35,967 nt of DNA, taken from assembly GCF_001949145.1 (NCBI RefSeq), contig NW_019091561.1, positions 187,425 through 223,391 on the forward strand. The letters run 5' to 3'. The DNA is from Acanthaster planci (lineage: Eukaryota; Echinodermata; Asteroidea; Valvatida; Acanthasteridae). Under the pieces are notes generated by a model, which searched no databases, was not told the origin of the DNA, and saw nothing but the letters and a program-made list of their open reading frames with translations. Positions within the stretch are counted from its first letter, which is position 1; each line of letters begins with the position of its first letter. Position numbers and translations under genes: made by a program. Of this stretch, positions 1 to 11,512 are shown in pieces.

Positions 1-245
1 CCTGAAATAAACAGAAAGGAGGAGTGAACGGACAACCATAGAGAGCTATGAAAAATGGAAGACCCTGGTTTCCATGGGATTGGAAGCACATCAACGCGTG
101 CCCGGGGGTCCTGCACATCGCGGTTCATCGAGGGAAACACAACGCACGTCGGATTGTTCTTCAAGGCCACATTCAAGCATTCGCACGTGACTAGGGGCGG
201 GGGACGCCCGAAAATTCGTATTTAAGTTCCCAGAGGGTCATATGG
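1..245 (+). mobile_element. Penelope-like element family A, 3' end (copy 1, truncated by window edge)
   Basis: This stretch aligns by eye with 14648-14895 over nearly its whole length, sharing blocks such as aacagaaaggagga, cctggtttccatg, catcgagggaaaca and cccgaaaattcgta. In the second copy the same block lies directly after a GIY-YIG-like coding region, so this is read as the C-terminal coding tail and 3' non-coding end of a Penelope-like retroelement. Frame remnants here contain stops (for example at the position matching EEWTDS). The 5' part lies outside the window. Similarity fades after about 245. The family assignment rests on the better-preserved copy. Confidence 0.65.
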
Positions 246-3200
246 CTTTAAGAGAGGTAAATAAGTTGTGACATTATCCCCTTACGCGAATCCCATATCC
301 TTTTGCAGGAATTTTGGCTCTATTTGCTGCATTCCTGAAGCTTGCATCCTGGAATTCATACTGAACATCTACCTAAAGAGGAAGATTGCACGCGTACATA
401 CTTTATATGTATACATCACTTTTGAGCACTGCTGCATTTGTTTCATCCTTTCTATGAAGTTATTTTTATTTTTAGTGTGCAGATCATGTTCTAGGGTAAC
501 AATACAACACATGTACTTGCACTTCTGTTGGATGTAACCACAGAGCTAAACATAACATTAAACAGCCCTAGCTGCAGAAAATTGAACGGCACCCTGAGTG
601 CCGTTAAATTTTGCACTTTTAGAACATTCGAGATCAGATAGAATGAATATTGAATTTTGTACATGTACTTGGTTTATTTTCTGCCAACATAAAATGAACG
701 TCAATGTATAAGCAATGTGTGTTGATTTTATACTTGTATTATGCCTGTCATCACGTGTCAGGTTCACTTATTGGTAAGGGTTCAAAATCATAAACTCGTA
801 TTCAATTTACACGTATATTTAATGCTAATACGTACGTTTGACAGTCTAATGTAGCATTAACAAATACAAAATACAAAATTACAGAAAGTGTTGTTTGCAG
901 TAGGAGATGTGGTTGATCTACCTAGATTTGTGCTTTCAAGAGACAAGAAGACCTTGAGCAAATGGGCCAATGGCCCACTCAAAGGAGCTCATAGTATCTT
1001 TGAAGAAAAACGTACTTGAAACCAACAAAATCATGAACTACGTACATCTACAGTCAGATGTACTTTGAACACTCCAAGAGAATTCTGTGAATAATTATTG
1101 CAATGTATCTGCAGAACGACAAGACCGTGAGGAGCACTTACTATTTGTCACGATGGCGGATCGACCAAGCGGGCAGGCACTGATTAAAGCCAGCACCCAA
1201 TTGTTTATCTGAATATGCCACAATTTCTCTCGATCAGGAGACTGAGATATTTTGTGTACCCCAAATGTTATTAAAAAACAATATTGTTCTTCTACAACCC
1301 GTCCTAACATCCTTGGGTGGACGTAGGTATGACAATTGTTATTATAAATCTTTTTTTTTTTTTGATTATCCGTCCATGGAATTGTTCATGACAATATTGA
1401 ATTGGGAAAATTGATTTGTTTACCAACGTTGGATGTTAAAGTAACGTTGAATGAGGAATATCTGCTCCGTCAAGTAAAAATAGATTTCTGATCGTAAGGA
1501 AATAGCGTGTACATTTTGGCTGTTAAAGCTCCATAATGGAGATATTGGGAGATACTGTATTAACTCAACTTAACAAGTCACTGTGTGACTGAGCTATTAT
1601 TTGACATTAATATTAATAATTAATGTTGACATGGTGTATTGGTAATGAAAAATCCAGATACGTGTCAAAGTTGAAAGCAAAAGTTCAAGTTTCGTGAAAC
1701 TGTGTTTCGAAGGCTTCACAATGAATCAGATAGAGAGGACTTCGATTCGATAGTTCCGTATGTGGGATGGATAAAGAGACACAGGGTTCAACGGCCTCAC
1801 ATACAAATGACGTTATGTTCTTGGTGTCATGTTTGTATGGTAAGTCCACAGAAAATACATGTATGTAAGCCTGGAGCAGGACAGTAAGCAGCCCAGATAT
1901 GTCAGATTTGTCTGATTTTTCGAAAAAAAAAACCAGTTGTCTCATTCTATCCCAGTAGTAACTAAATGGATAGGGCGGCAAGTGGGTAGCAGCACTTCCT
2001 TCATTCTCAACTGTGACGAAGATGCAGCAACTGAATACCCACTAAAGCTCGGAATATGCAGAACTGACACGTGATTTTAATGCTTTGATTGGAGCAGCGC
2101 ACAGAGATTTTTTGTTCAGTCCCAATTCAGAATTAATTGATGTATTGCGTACCACTATACAGCACCCAAGAATTGAGAAAAAAATTGTGCTCACGAGAGG
2201 AATTTTCGGTGCGAACATTTTATCGGGAAAATTATGGCTTCCGTTCATTTCTGCGTGTGGAACGAACGCTGTGAAATCAGTTATCATCTCCCGTCAGGTT
2301 GTTGGAGTGCGCCGAGTTTGAATCCTTTGTTCCAAAGAGCAGCACTGAGTATTGTAAGAAGCCGTAATAACAACGCAGGAGTACAGGTCCTCGGTGGTGG
2401 ACTGTGCCCACTGAAGAAGTTGAGCGATAGATCTTGTGTTTTTCGTCAAATGCTGTGGAGGTTCTCCACTAAGCGAAGACGGATGTATATCAGAATCATT
2501 AGTGCCCGTTGACAACTGTACTCTGTCACCACGGGCCAATATGAATAAAAGATTTGATAAACCACTCACAATTTTAATTGTGAGCTTCACACAGAGTTAT
2601 GTGCGTTCAAGAAGGGAAAAAAGTAGACCCAAAGTGAAATTTCTGACTCGAGTCTCTTCTCTTCCTCATCTTGCAATCTTCTTCATCCTATAATCAGAGC
2701 TTATAAAAGGTGGTACCACAGTGGTCTAGGCTAGAGATTTGGAGGCGGCACATCACCTTTTTGACATCGCTACCTACCGAGCTGTTCCCATGACCTGACA
2801 CTTATGCATTATATCTGACATTATATGAAGTCGACCATCTACCCAACAATGCTTTAATAACCCTTTCCCCATAACCTTTTTTACATGCTTCTCAAGATTC
2901 ATAAAAGGATGATCCTGACCGTCCCATCATATCAGCGTTCAATTGTCCCATTGGATTGATTTCCATGCACTCTGACTCTAATGGGTCCCCCAAAAGTCCT
3001 GTGTGAAGAACACATGTGGCGCTCTCATTCTGTTTAGTACGGACGTCAAGTTTGGAAACTTGACACCCATTCCTCATTGAACGTCGTAATCCCCACCAGT
3101 TCCTTCCTCCAGCTCACTGAACTGGTCCTAACCCTTCATATATTAGCTTCTGCTCGAATTGGAAACACTATCTGCATACAGATGGGTCCATACTGTGTAC

Positions 3201-4485
3201 ATCAACTTTTCAGTTTGCTGTTCCTGTGCGCCAGTGTGCCCTTAATTGAAGGACAAACGAGTTACTACTCGATGACTTCATTGCACAAGATCCCAAGTAC
3301 CGTTCCAAGTGATTAAGATCTCGGTAATTACTGTACAAAGAAGCTAAGACCTCTGAGGAATTTAATGTAAACACTTGTTTCAAACTAATAGACCTAGTTA
3401 AGTTGTACACCACAAGACTGCCACAACTCAGAACTTGTGTGAGCGTACGTGTACATTCTACAAAATTGAAAATAGATCACTTGCCTAATTTCCAGAGATG
3501 GGAAATCATAACCAAAAGGCAGTGACGTAGTCTTGGCTTGCAACAATTATGTTAGACATACGCTACGAAAAGCAGTGAGCACGGTGCAGACAACGATGCT
3601 ATTCATCTTGCACGGGAAAGCAGCCACAGTTTGGAGAATTATTTTTGAGTATTTGCGATGTGGTTCGAGCTGGGCTGAAATTGGCTGACGCCTCCTGACA
3701 GTGAGTACCAAATGAAATTTGATATCTTCTTCATATCCAAAGCGTCGTAAGGATACTGTTAATGCAAGCAGGAGGCACACAGAAGAAAGAGAAAAACCAC
3801 TATCGGTCTACCTAGTTGTGAGGGTTTACACAATAAACGCGAGCGGGACCTTGTCAGTACCCTCTCTGACCTAATTTTATCATGACCGAGTGCTCGAAAT
3901 CTCCATAGACCTTGGTGACAAGATTTGCCATCATGCAGTTTGACATCCAGTAAGCAGTCTGTCCTCCTGAAATCCAAGGGCAGGCTTTTTTCTATTGCTG
4001 CGTTGATCATGATCCCAGTTCAACTAGTGCACACGATTCTTTCGATGGAACTGGAATATTAACTGTTCCACACCCAGATTCAAATCCGAGTTCAGTGGAG
4101 ATCATCATGCTGTTGTCGCTGTTGTCGCCAGTGACAGTTCACGCCAGCAGGCCGACAATTCAGGGTGAGCATATCTCCTGTTTGTAATGCTTAGCGGGAT
4201 TCATATTGAAACTTTTTCTTTCAAATACTTTGCAATGGGTAGTTTTCTGCATTCGTACAGGCTGGTGTTGCCTAAACTGGAACAGCTGATTCATTCCGAA
4301 GGACTCCCATCTTGCGTGCACTTGGCACGATTATCAGACCACTGATTGTAGCCTCTATGTACCTTTCTACTAGGCATTCGATAAGTACCACAATGGCTTC
4401 GAAGATGCGCAGAATCCCACGTCACAGGAAGAATGGTGTATTGAAGGGATAAGACGTCCCTACTTCAAGCTCTGGTATCCTATGG
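246..4485. other. No recognisable gene; AT-rich intergenic DNA
   Basis: I see only short open frames here, most starting at non-ATG codons, with no motif I recognise. The longest coherent stretch is a plus-strand frame around 2085-2321 whose translation looks protein-like (an internal FSPNSELIDVLR stretch), but I cannot place it in a family, and the flanking frames are closed by stops. A T-run lies near 1350-1364 and an A-run near 1923. The segment 2709-2750 has a weak tRNA A-box resemblance. It is probably decayed repeat sequence. Confidence 0.5.
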
Positions 4486-4800
4486 CTGTAACTGGTGGTG
4501 CTTATCTTTATGAGAGTAATACGTGAGGCAGACTTCCTTCTCTACATAGAAGCACTGACCCAGATCGTTCCTGGGTTCTTTGTTTCGGACCACATCCAAT
4601 ACACCAGATGGATGGCAGTCCGGGGACATGGTTACTTTGGATAAAAAACATCCTGGCATCTATGGCCAATTTCTCAAAGGAAACTTTGTGGTAAGGAATG
4701 TATCACACGCATTTTCCTCAAATGCCTCGAGACGAATAGATGTTATGCGATACGAGTACTTCGCTGATACCTTGAAATCTGACACACAAACCAAAAGGGA
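4486..4800 (+). pseudogene. Fragment of the PIN-like/CXC multi-copy gene family (second copy)
   Basis: Two frames carry short stretches typical of this family: one with EADFLLYIEALTQIVPGFF followed by a DHIQYTRW-like stretch, the other with HPGIYGQFLKGNFVVRN starting near 4640. The family pattern is an aromatic-rich helix region, then a 'HP..Y..F..G.FVV.R' motif. The same region of the family occurs in the larger pseudogene at about 10330-10530. A frame change and missing flanks show that it is a decayed fragment. Family membership comes from remembered conservation of these unnamed animal proteins, not from a search. No promoter or start codon was found. Confidence 0.5.
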
Positions 4801-4849
4801 AAAAGGTGTTCGTAGATGTGAGGATTCATCAAGCGCCATTCCTTAAAAA

Positions 4850-5740
4850 ATGGCAGGAGTTTCTTTGAATTAATAACAAGGTAAAAATTGTTCTCCTTCC
4901 GGTGATTAATACAGGAGATATTTACACTAACGATCAGCACTCGTCAAACTGACGTGATGTGTACTCAGCCCGAGACGTATCAGGTCTTGCCCTTGCACAC
5001 ATCGGGAGGCAGATGTATGAATCGTACTACACGGAAATGGGTAGTGATAGCTGTGGCAACAGTCCAGCGCCTATCAGGGTATGAAAGCTCCTCTGATGCT
5101 GCCAACTCATCCGCAAGGGGCTAGCGGATACGTGGGCACGTGATTTTGCAAGTGCCTTGGACTTTGCGCAGACAACTAACAACATAAAAAGAAATATTTA
5201 AACCCCCAATGAATTTAAGGTCAGTCATTTTTTAGGACTTACCTGACAAAGTATATGGCCCACAAACGTATTCAAAGACATAATTTACTTTTCATATGTT
5301 TGTACTATAGAATTATTCCTGTATGTTAGTAGAAATTTTATACTGTACCTTATATGGTAAAAATAACGAGTCCCTAGGCAAAAAAAAAAATTGAAAAGTA
5401 TCATCAATCCTCAAAAATGTTACATCATTTCCAGTGGCTCCATCTTCCTTTGGACTCATTGAAGGGACAGTAGTTAGGAACAGGAGCCAAAATGCTTTTA
5501 CCCTCTGTCAAATTTAATGCATTTACCATGAAATATTAGGCCATAAAAATTACATTCATAATTGAGTGATAGCATAATTTAAACTTCAATTTATACAATT
5601 GTCCGGCACTTTATGTATACTGCAAATCTAGTTAAAAGTCACGTGCAAAGTCTAGTGAGTCAGAAAAGAAAAACTGAGAAGTGTCTGAAGTACTTGAAAA
5701 CAGATAACAGTGGGCCAGCCAAATATGAAAAAGTCCTCTA
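4850..5740. other. No recognisable gene; AT-rich intergenic DNA
   Basis: Nothing coding could be supported. The segment has an A-run near 5380, becomes increasingly AT-rich after 5160, and has no open frame with recognisable motifs. Confidence 0.5.
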
Positions 5741-5872
5741 TAAATATTTTTCACGGCATTTTTTGGTAATAGCTGGCAACTATGCTCAATCAATAATTTA
5801 TGTCATGACAAACAAGATGTTGGCGGATGCCATCGTCAATTTTGAATTTAAAGCCATTAATTAATTGTAAAA
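5741..5872 (+). repeat. Interspersed repeat R1, copy a
   Basis: The segment with acggcattttttggtaatag (around 5752-5772) followed by ctggcaac reappears in inverted orientation at about 13270-13420. Both copies go on to share a 'gatgcca.c.tcaattttga' type block. Reading the two copies in the same sense gives similar peptides around RHFLVIAGN, but both copies have poor frames. This suggests a dispersed element fragment rather than a gene. The element class is not recognised. Confidence 0.55.
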
Positions 5873-6052
5873 TGGAGCAGCGCGTCATTTTGGAACTTGG
5901 AACGCTGCGTCCTCGGGGAATGAACGTGGATTTTTCCGCGTTAATTCAGAACTGAATCTGCTTGCCCTGAAGAAGGTACTCAGTTACCGAAAGCTCAACA
6001 ATCACATATTTCAGAGCACTGATTTGATATTATATTCCTATCGACAACATAA
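5873..6052 (+). mobile_element. Penelope-like element family B, 3' coding tail and terminus
   Basis: The plus strand first encodes the C-terminus of the element's endonuclease region (a GTLRPRGMNVDF stretch near 5906-5940), then a stop, then a tail with tgccctgaagaagg, ttaccgaaagctc and gagcactgatttgatatta. The same unit occurs on the minus strand at 29495-29700, where a GIY-YIG domain precedes it, and as a short tail-only copy at 11397-11504. The 5' portion is missing, as is usual for truncated insertions. It abuts the decayed PIN-like/CXC gene, which begins near 6085. Confidence 0.7.
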
Positions 6053-6084
6053 AGACATAGACAAGTTGACAGGCTTCTTCTGTC

Positions 6085-7620
6085 AAAGCAGTGCTGAAGA
6101 ACTTCGCCGTAGCATCCATCGAAGGGAATGCCACAGCATGTGAGGTTGGTCAGCAGCGAAAAAAACTTTCTGACACCAGATGTGTGGATGTACTTGAAAA
6201 ACTAGCATCTTTCTCAGATGAAGACTTCATCGCACTAGAAATCAGATGGCACAAAACATGTTATTCAACATCAGCTCTGAGGGCAAATTAGACAGATTAA
6301 GAAAGCAACGACAGGCTCATTTGGATGCATCAACAAATGCTGACTCAGCCCAGTGTTCAGTGTCTTCAAATCCCAACTAGACGAAGTTCTAAGTCAACAA
6401 TCAACTGTTTTGCCAAGAACAACGCAGTATTTAAAACAGGTCCACAGTGTACTCACACTAGAAAAGTCGGCAGCCTTGATTGAACTTTGCAATAATGATC
6501 CTGTAACAAGCATAAGACTTTCAGGCATCAGTGACTAAATTGCAGCTGAAGGCTGTTATTATCTTGTGCGCTTGAGGGAATTTGAGAGAAGGTCTTGAAA
6601 GGTCAAATCATTTGGTGATCCAGAGGAGTCGAAGGAGGATGAATTTATGATGAAACTGTGCTGAGACTTGGGTATAAGGTCATGTTTACAGCATGAGCGT
6701 TGTATGAGACAGATACAAAAGTATCTGTTCTGAAAGGGGTACTTCAATCACACTAAGGTATATGTCCCGGAGAACAACCTTCTATGAAAAGGTTCAACTT
6801 CTGGTTTGCTTTTTGGGGGGCATCGATGTGGTGCATTCAGGCACTGAGGAAGATAGCACCATCAAGCGAAATGTGTGCAGCAATTGCCCAAGACATTTTA
6901 CAGGCAGTTTCCAATAGACAGAAGTTAGCACCGAAGCATGTTGGCTTAGGTCTTGCTCTTTACCAAGCAACCCGCTCTGAGGCACTTGTTGACTTGTTTC
7001 ATGCTGCCAGCCACACCATTGGTATTGACACAGTGTGAAGAATTGACACAACCATAGCCCATAACATTCTTGAGAGGTTCGTCAAGAATGGCAATGTCTA
7101 AATTCCAGACAATATCACAAAAGAGAGAATGATCCACTGCTCCGGTGACGACATTGACGTATTGGAAAGAACACATTCCATTGCACACAGATGATGGTAT
7201 GGCAGAGAGGACCAGCTCCACAACAGACTCCAGTCTCTAAACAGCAAGCGAATCCTGATTTCAAGAGCTATCAAACCAGAGTTCTAAAAACTTGATCGTG
7301 CTGTCCTGCCTTCCGGCCAAAGACCATCACCTCTATTCGGCAATGGTATGGAAATTGAGGAAGAGTGGTTCCATAACAGTTGTGATGAAATGAAAATAGC
7401 AAGGGCTAAAGACTTAGCTTGGGTAGTGTCCCGTGTACATAATATCGCAGAGGAACAGTGTGTTCCTGGTTGGAGAGCATTCGAGGAGGTCACCAGTACA
7501 GTCGACCCCCTGTTACAATAGCAGGGATGCTAACAGTTTTTCAGGCACCAGCAGGTGACAACAATACACTTTCAACTGTGATCAGCCGCTTCATGAAAAT
7601 GAATAGCCACGTTGGTCAGA
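6085..7620 (+). pseudogene. PIN-like/CXC family gene, N-terminal part (decayed)
   Basis: This begins with a short cysteine/histidine-bearing stretch (RWHKTCYST near 6246-6275), which in this animal-wide protein family forms the N-terminal module. Later stretches include QKLAPKHVGLGLALYQATRS (about 6922-6980), a CSGDDIDVLERT block near 7140, MEIEEEWFHNSCDE near 7346, and FQAPAGDNNTLSTVISRF near 7540-7590. Each lies in a different or interrupted frame, so there are many stops and frameshifts. The reading order matches the family, and the gene resumes at 9835 after an insertion. Function is unknown; the family is known to me only as repetitive, unnamed animal proteins. No promoter was identified. 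Confidence 0.6.
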
Positions 7621-8223
7621 ATTGCGGGAAAACTGGTCATGTATATTGGACATCAAGCAACATCACCCTGGTTTCTGCTCTGTATTCACCACAAGATTTG
7701 ACAAGGACAGTGATCCAGCCAACTGTCATTTTCATCACCAGTCTACAGATGTACTACCAGTAATCCTGCTGGACCATTTTCTGTTCCAGTTTCATCAGGG
7801 TTGTGGAGATATTCTGTGAAATTCATCTGAGATTTCTTGCTTCTCTGAACTAAAGAGTGAAGCCAGTTTTGCTCCGCTCCATGAAGCTTCCTGACTGGTT
7901 AACCGTGGATACTAGCTGCCATTGTCACAATGGCTGCTTATCTTGCCAAGCTGCATCTACTGACCCTACTGCTATTGATATTCGTCGGCTGTGGTCATGG
8001 AGAATCTGAAGGTCCCTTTGTTCCTTCTACATCAACTGAGAAAGCCAGGAATGGACATGCCAAGTACCAAGGGCAAAGAATTTCCACTACAGTAATTCTA
8101 ACTGTACTTTCCAACTTCAACTCATCAAGTCAGGCAGCATTCAACCATATCCAGGTCCTTACCAGCTCCATGACCATCGGAATTCTACCAATCTGAATTG
8201 TGTCCTGCTGAATTGTTCGCAGT

Positions 8224-9060
8224 GTGGTCAACAAAACACTCAATCTTCAGACAGATCTTGCCCTCAATAATATCGACATCGCTTGTGTAACCGAAACCTG
8301 GTTATGCCCTGACATCATGGACTCCGAAATTGTGTACACTGAACAGTACCGTATTTTTCGTCGTGGCAGGACACAATGGGTGTGGTGTGCTCTTTGCATG
8401 CAAACCACATCTCATGCCGTCCCGACGAGATGAATTTTAGCCCTCTACCAACACTCAAGCTAATTTCAAAGAATGTGAACTTATCTGGGTTCAGGTCATT
8501 CTTTGTCACAAGGGCAACTTACTCATTGGAATATGTTATTGTAATAAAGTTGGGTTTAGGTTGACTAGAAATGAGACACAAAGTGGCGAACTCACCGTTT
8601 GGGGTTCGCCATGCGGGCCGCCATGTTTGCACATGATTTTATTCAGCAGGCAGGCAGAACGTGTAGTTCGTGACATGGGCGCAAACGTTTATTACAACAG
8701 TTATCGTCCCCCGTCATCAACTGCCGGATTTGATGAGGCGCTTTCCTTCTCGATCAACCGCATCCTTCCCCTGCTCACATCAATTTCAAGCAATCTTTCT
8801 CCTCGGCGACTTCAATCTACAAATACCCTGCTTGACATCTTCTGATGAACACAATCCTCCATCTCTTAACACTCGCTCTGCTGCTGTTCTCAATATCATT
8901 GACTGTTTGAATATGTCTCAACTGTCTCCTTCCCTACAAGACGAAATCCTCACGGAAATGATGCCATGCTGGACCTCATCTACCATGGACCTATATGCAA
9001 AGGACCTGGGCTGGGTAACAGTGACCATGACTCCCGTTCACTTCCAGATCGTCACAACAT
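8224..9060 (+). pseudogene. APE-type endonuclease domain of a non-LTR element (broken)
   Basis: Motifs of the endonuclease/exonuclease/phosphatase fold appear in order: NNIDIACVTETWL (8268-8306, with the metal-binding Glu in TETW), YNSYRPPS near 8690-8715, LLGDFNL near 8800-8820 (catalytic Asp/Asn), and LGNSDHDS near 9015-9040 (terminal SDH motif). This domain nicks target DNA to start reverse transcription. The motifs lie in at least three frames, with stops between, so it is dead. No reverse transcriptase follows, so the copy is an internally deleted derivative. The assignment is firm at the domain level and tentative at clade level. Confidence 0.75.
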
Positions 9061-9424
9061 CCAGACACCAATTTTCCATCGTTTTTGTTGTATGCCCCCT
9101 TTCCCAGATTGTTCAGTTCTCTTCCCTCCGATGTCCGAGAACTCTGCCTTGAACTTTCCCCTAAATCCTTTACTAATTCTGTGGGTGATTATCTTTTCAG
9201 TCTCAACCCAATTTCTCATCCTTGCTAGAGTTTCACTCCCAAAGTATTTTCCTCCAGCCCTCACGACTTAATATTTACGCTGTCATTTCTTTGCCTCTGT
9301 TGTTATTTTATTATCTGTCTGAATATTGTTGTTACTTATTTCTTGTAATTCTTGGTAGTCCTTTTTTACATCATTTTTCTAATGGCTAAGTATTTCCAAA
9401 ATATATGTATATAGTTTTATTTTT

Positions 9425-9585
9425 GCCAGCCTTCAGTTATATTATTGGAATTAAGTATAAATCTGATTTACATTCTATAATTCCATTTTTGTACATATTT
9501 GTTTAGATATTTTGCTACTTATTGCCTTTATGTTGCCTGCCTTAAGTTATATTATTTGCATTTAAGTATAAATCTGATTTACATC
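9425..9585 (+). repeat. Two-unit direct repeat, 110-bp spacing
   Basis: The block gcc.gcctt.agttatattatt (9425-9446) followed by ttaagtataaatctgattta (9451-9470) is repeated 110 bp later at 9535-9582 with a few changes. It lies in the AT-rich 3' part of the inserted non-LTR element and looks like a local tandem duplication. Confidence 0.8.
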
Positions 9586-9834
9586 TTGATAAACTATACA
9601 TGTATCATAAATATTCATGTTTCCCTACATGTTTTTGTTATCCAGTTAGTTAGGAGAGCCCTTGACAGAAACTTGTTTCTTTTGAGTTATCCTGCGGGAG
9701 TTGATTGGGTATTGTTATGTTTCTCTTATGTCTATTGCAGTGTTTATTTGTTTTCTTTCTGTAATATTTTTTATGTATTATCCCGAAAAATGAAATAAAA
9801 TGTAAATGAAATTACACCATTAAAACAGCTGACC

Positions 9835-11388
9835 AGCCACTTTACAGTAGAGGTAAGGAACTTGTATGGGCCAATCCGAAGTTTGAAAAAGTAATTTTTC
9901 TCCTTGGAGGACTGCATGTCTGCTTCAACTTCTTGAAGGCCATTGGGCATCGTATGGAAAATGCTGGTCTTGACGACCTCTGGACAGAGTCAGGTGTGTA
10001 TGCTGCGAACTCTACAGAGACCATGCTTGAAGGTAAAGCATACTACGTGCCGTGAGAGGACATCAGCTTTCGTATGAAGCTCTGTGGCACATCAAATGGT
10101 CTATGTTTGAATCCTGGCTTGTTGAAAACGATCACATACGTGATGCAGAAGTCAAGCAACATTCCCACAACGTGGCTGAGTTGTTCAAAAACAGCACTAG
10201 TTGTGACACTGAAAACCTTTCCAAAACAGTAAAGCTACCGTCAGACCTTCTGTATAAAGAAAGCATTCAGAACCTGATCAAAGAGTTCAGCAAGCACCTT
10301 GACGATCCCAGCTTCAGCCTATGGTCAACATACATGGAACTGGTACAAACCCTTCCTGGCTTCATTAGAGCTGAGCGAGGCGGTAAATGGATTCGTCATC
10401 TTGAAGCATTTGCAGCAATGCTGCCATTTATTACCACACAAACTATGCACGGTAGGGACACCTTTATATTTCGCAGATATGAAACTTCTGGATTAATGAG
10501 CACCGGAAGAACATGCCAAGTTTGTAAGTGGTAATTTTGTTGTGAAGAGATCACAAAGGTGCTTCAGCCAGGTTCCAACCGATCACGCCACTGCTGAGTG
10601 GATAAACAGAAATTGCAAGATGCAAAACGGTATCGTTGGCATCACACAGAATGATCAAGAAGAAGCCGCATTTTTACAGACTGACCGTTTTCAATCCTGG
10701 ATACAGCGTGACACTGATGACGTCAAGAAGCTTGTAACTCAACTAAAACGATTTGGTGTGTTCCAAGGGAAACCTACAGTTTCTGAAGACACTGTTGAGA
10801 ATTTGAAAACAGCAGACATCCCTCTTGTGTCACTGGCAACCAGAGATTCAGGAACCACTGGCAAAAGCGGCTGCTCAAAGCCAAAAAACGAGGAAAGGAA
10901 CATGATACCGACAATGTAAGAAAACGTCGGATTGAGAAAACGGTGGGTTTTCACGATTCAATGAAGAAACATCGCTCCAAAAACACTTGCTGATCTCTAT
11001 AAAGCAAATGTAGCTACGGAGGCGAATGTATAGAAGACCATCAAAGCTGACAGAAAGCTACTGCAGCGACTGTTTAATGCTGTTACTGCGGGTCGAACCT
11101 TTGAAATGGCAACTGTCCTCAAGCAATGAACTCTCCCTAATCCCTCTGTCCCTGGCAAAGCCTGGAAGTGAGATGAACACTACCTCTAAGGCAAAGCTGT
11201 TAGGCATCTTATCGATAAGTCTGGACTTGACACCCCTGGAGGTTCCACATGCTCATCTGAAGACATGCATTGTTGTAGATGGCCATGCACTTATCCAGTC
11301 TCTAGGAAAGCCTCGTTGATGTCAGACATTTGGTCAATACGCTGATGTCTTTGTAAAAAGTGTCATGGGTCCTCTTCACGAGACAATA
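9835..11388 (+). pseudogene. PIN-like/CXC family gene, central part (decayed)
   Basis: The coding trace resumes directly after the insertion with LLGGLHVCFNFLKAIG (about 9900-9948) and DLWTESGVYAANSTETMLEG (9978-10035). It then runs through a long open frame at 10052-10534 (RGHQLSYEALWHIKWSMFES), a helix-rich middle, and 10542-10919 (TDHATAEWINRN). Near 11270 it reads VVDGHALIQSLGKPR, which I take as the first strand of the PIN/FEN-like nuclease fold, with an acidic residue. Stops and shifts occur near 10055, 10535, 10920-11250 and 11318. A short Penelope tail then breaks the gene at 11389. The nuclease fold is inference; the family match is from remembered conservation. Confidence 0.6.
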
Positions 11389-11512
11389 GTTGATGTATAT
11401 CGACAAGAATATAATATCAAATCAGTGCTCTGAAATATGTGATTGCCAAGCGTTTGGTTTTAGAGTACCTTTTTCAGGGCAAGCAGATTCAGTTCTCAAC
11501 AAGAGTTGATGT
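11389..11512 (-). mobile_element. 108-bp Penelope-B 3' tail insertion with 8-bp target-site duplication
   Basis: The sequence gttgatgt occurs at 11389-11396 and again at 11505-11512. Between them (11397-11504) lies, on the minus strand, the tail of Penelope-B: tgcttgccctgaaaaagg, then ggcaatcacatatttcagag, then cactgatttgatattatatt. This matches 5955-6050 closely. The surrounding reading (ETIVDV before, VDVVFD after) becomes continuous in sense if the insert and one 8-bp copy are ignored, which supports a true insertion with target duplication. The copy carries no coding sequence. Confidence 0.75.

Larger units (their letters stand above)
7625..9834 (+). mobile_element. Non-LTR retrotransposon insertion (L2/CR1-like), internally deleted
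   Basis: This block separates two adjacent parts of the PIN-like/CXC pseudogene, so it is an insertion. Near 8130-8165 the plus strand reads SGSIQPYPGP, the short motif that precedes the endonuclease in many L2/CR1-type ORF2 proteins. An APE-type endonuclease follows (8224-9060), but I find no reverse transcriptase. From about 9270 on the DNA is T/A-rich and ends with ATGAAATAAAATGTAAATGAAA (9788-9809), resembling a 3' tail. The exact 5' edge is uncertain, since part of 7625-8130 could still be host or family DNA. Confidence 0.6.

Noticed and set aside
2085-2321. Protein-like plus-strand frame of 78 residues
   Set aside because: It starts at TTG, has no recognised motif, and flanking frames are closed; it could be chance or old repeat coding.
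2709-2750. tRNA-like A-box (taccacagtgg) in intergenic DNA
   Set aside because: One mismatch to the A-box pattern, no convincing B-box or cloverleaf, so it is not called as tRNA or SINE.
9499-9798. 99-residue hydrophobic plus-strand frame
   Set aside because: AT-rich sequence in the 3' part of the non-LTR element; hydrophobicity follows from base composition and a tandem duplication underlies it.
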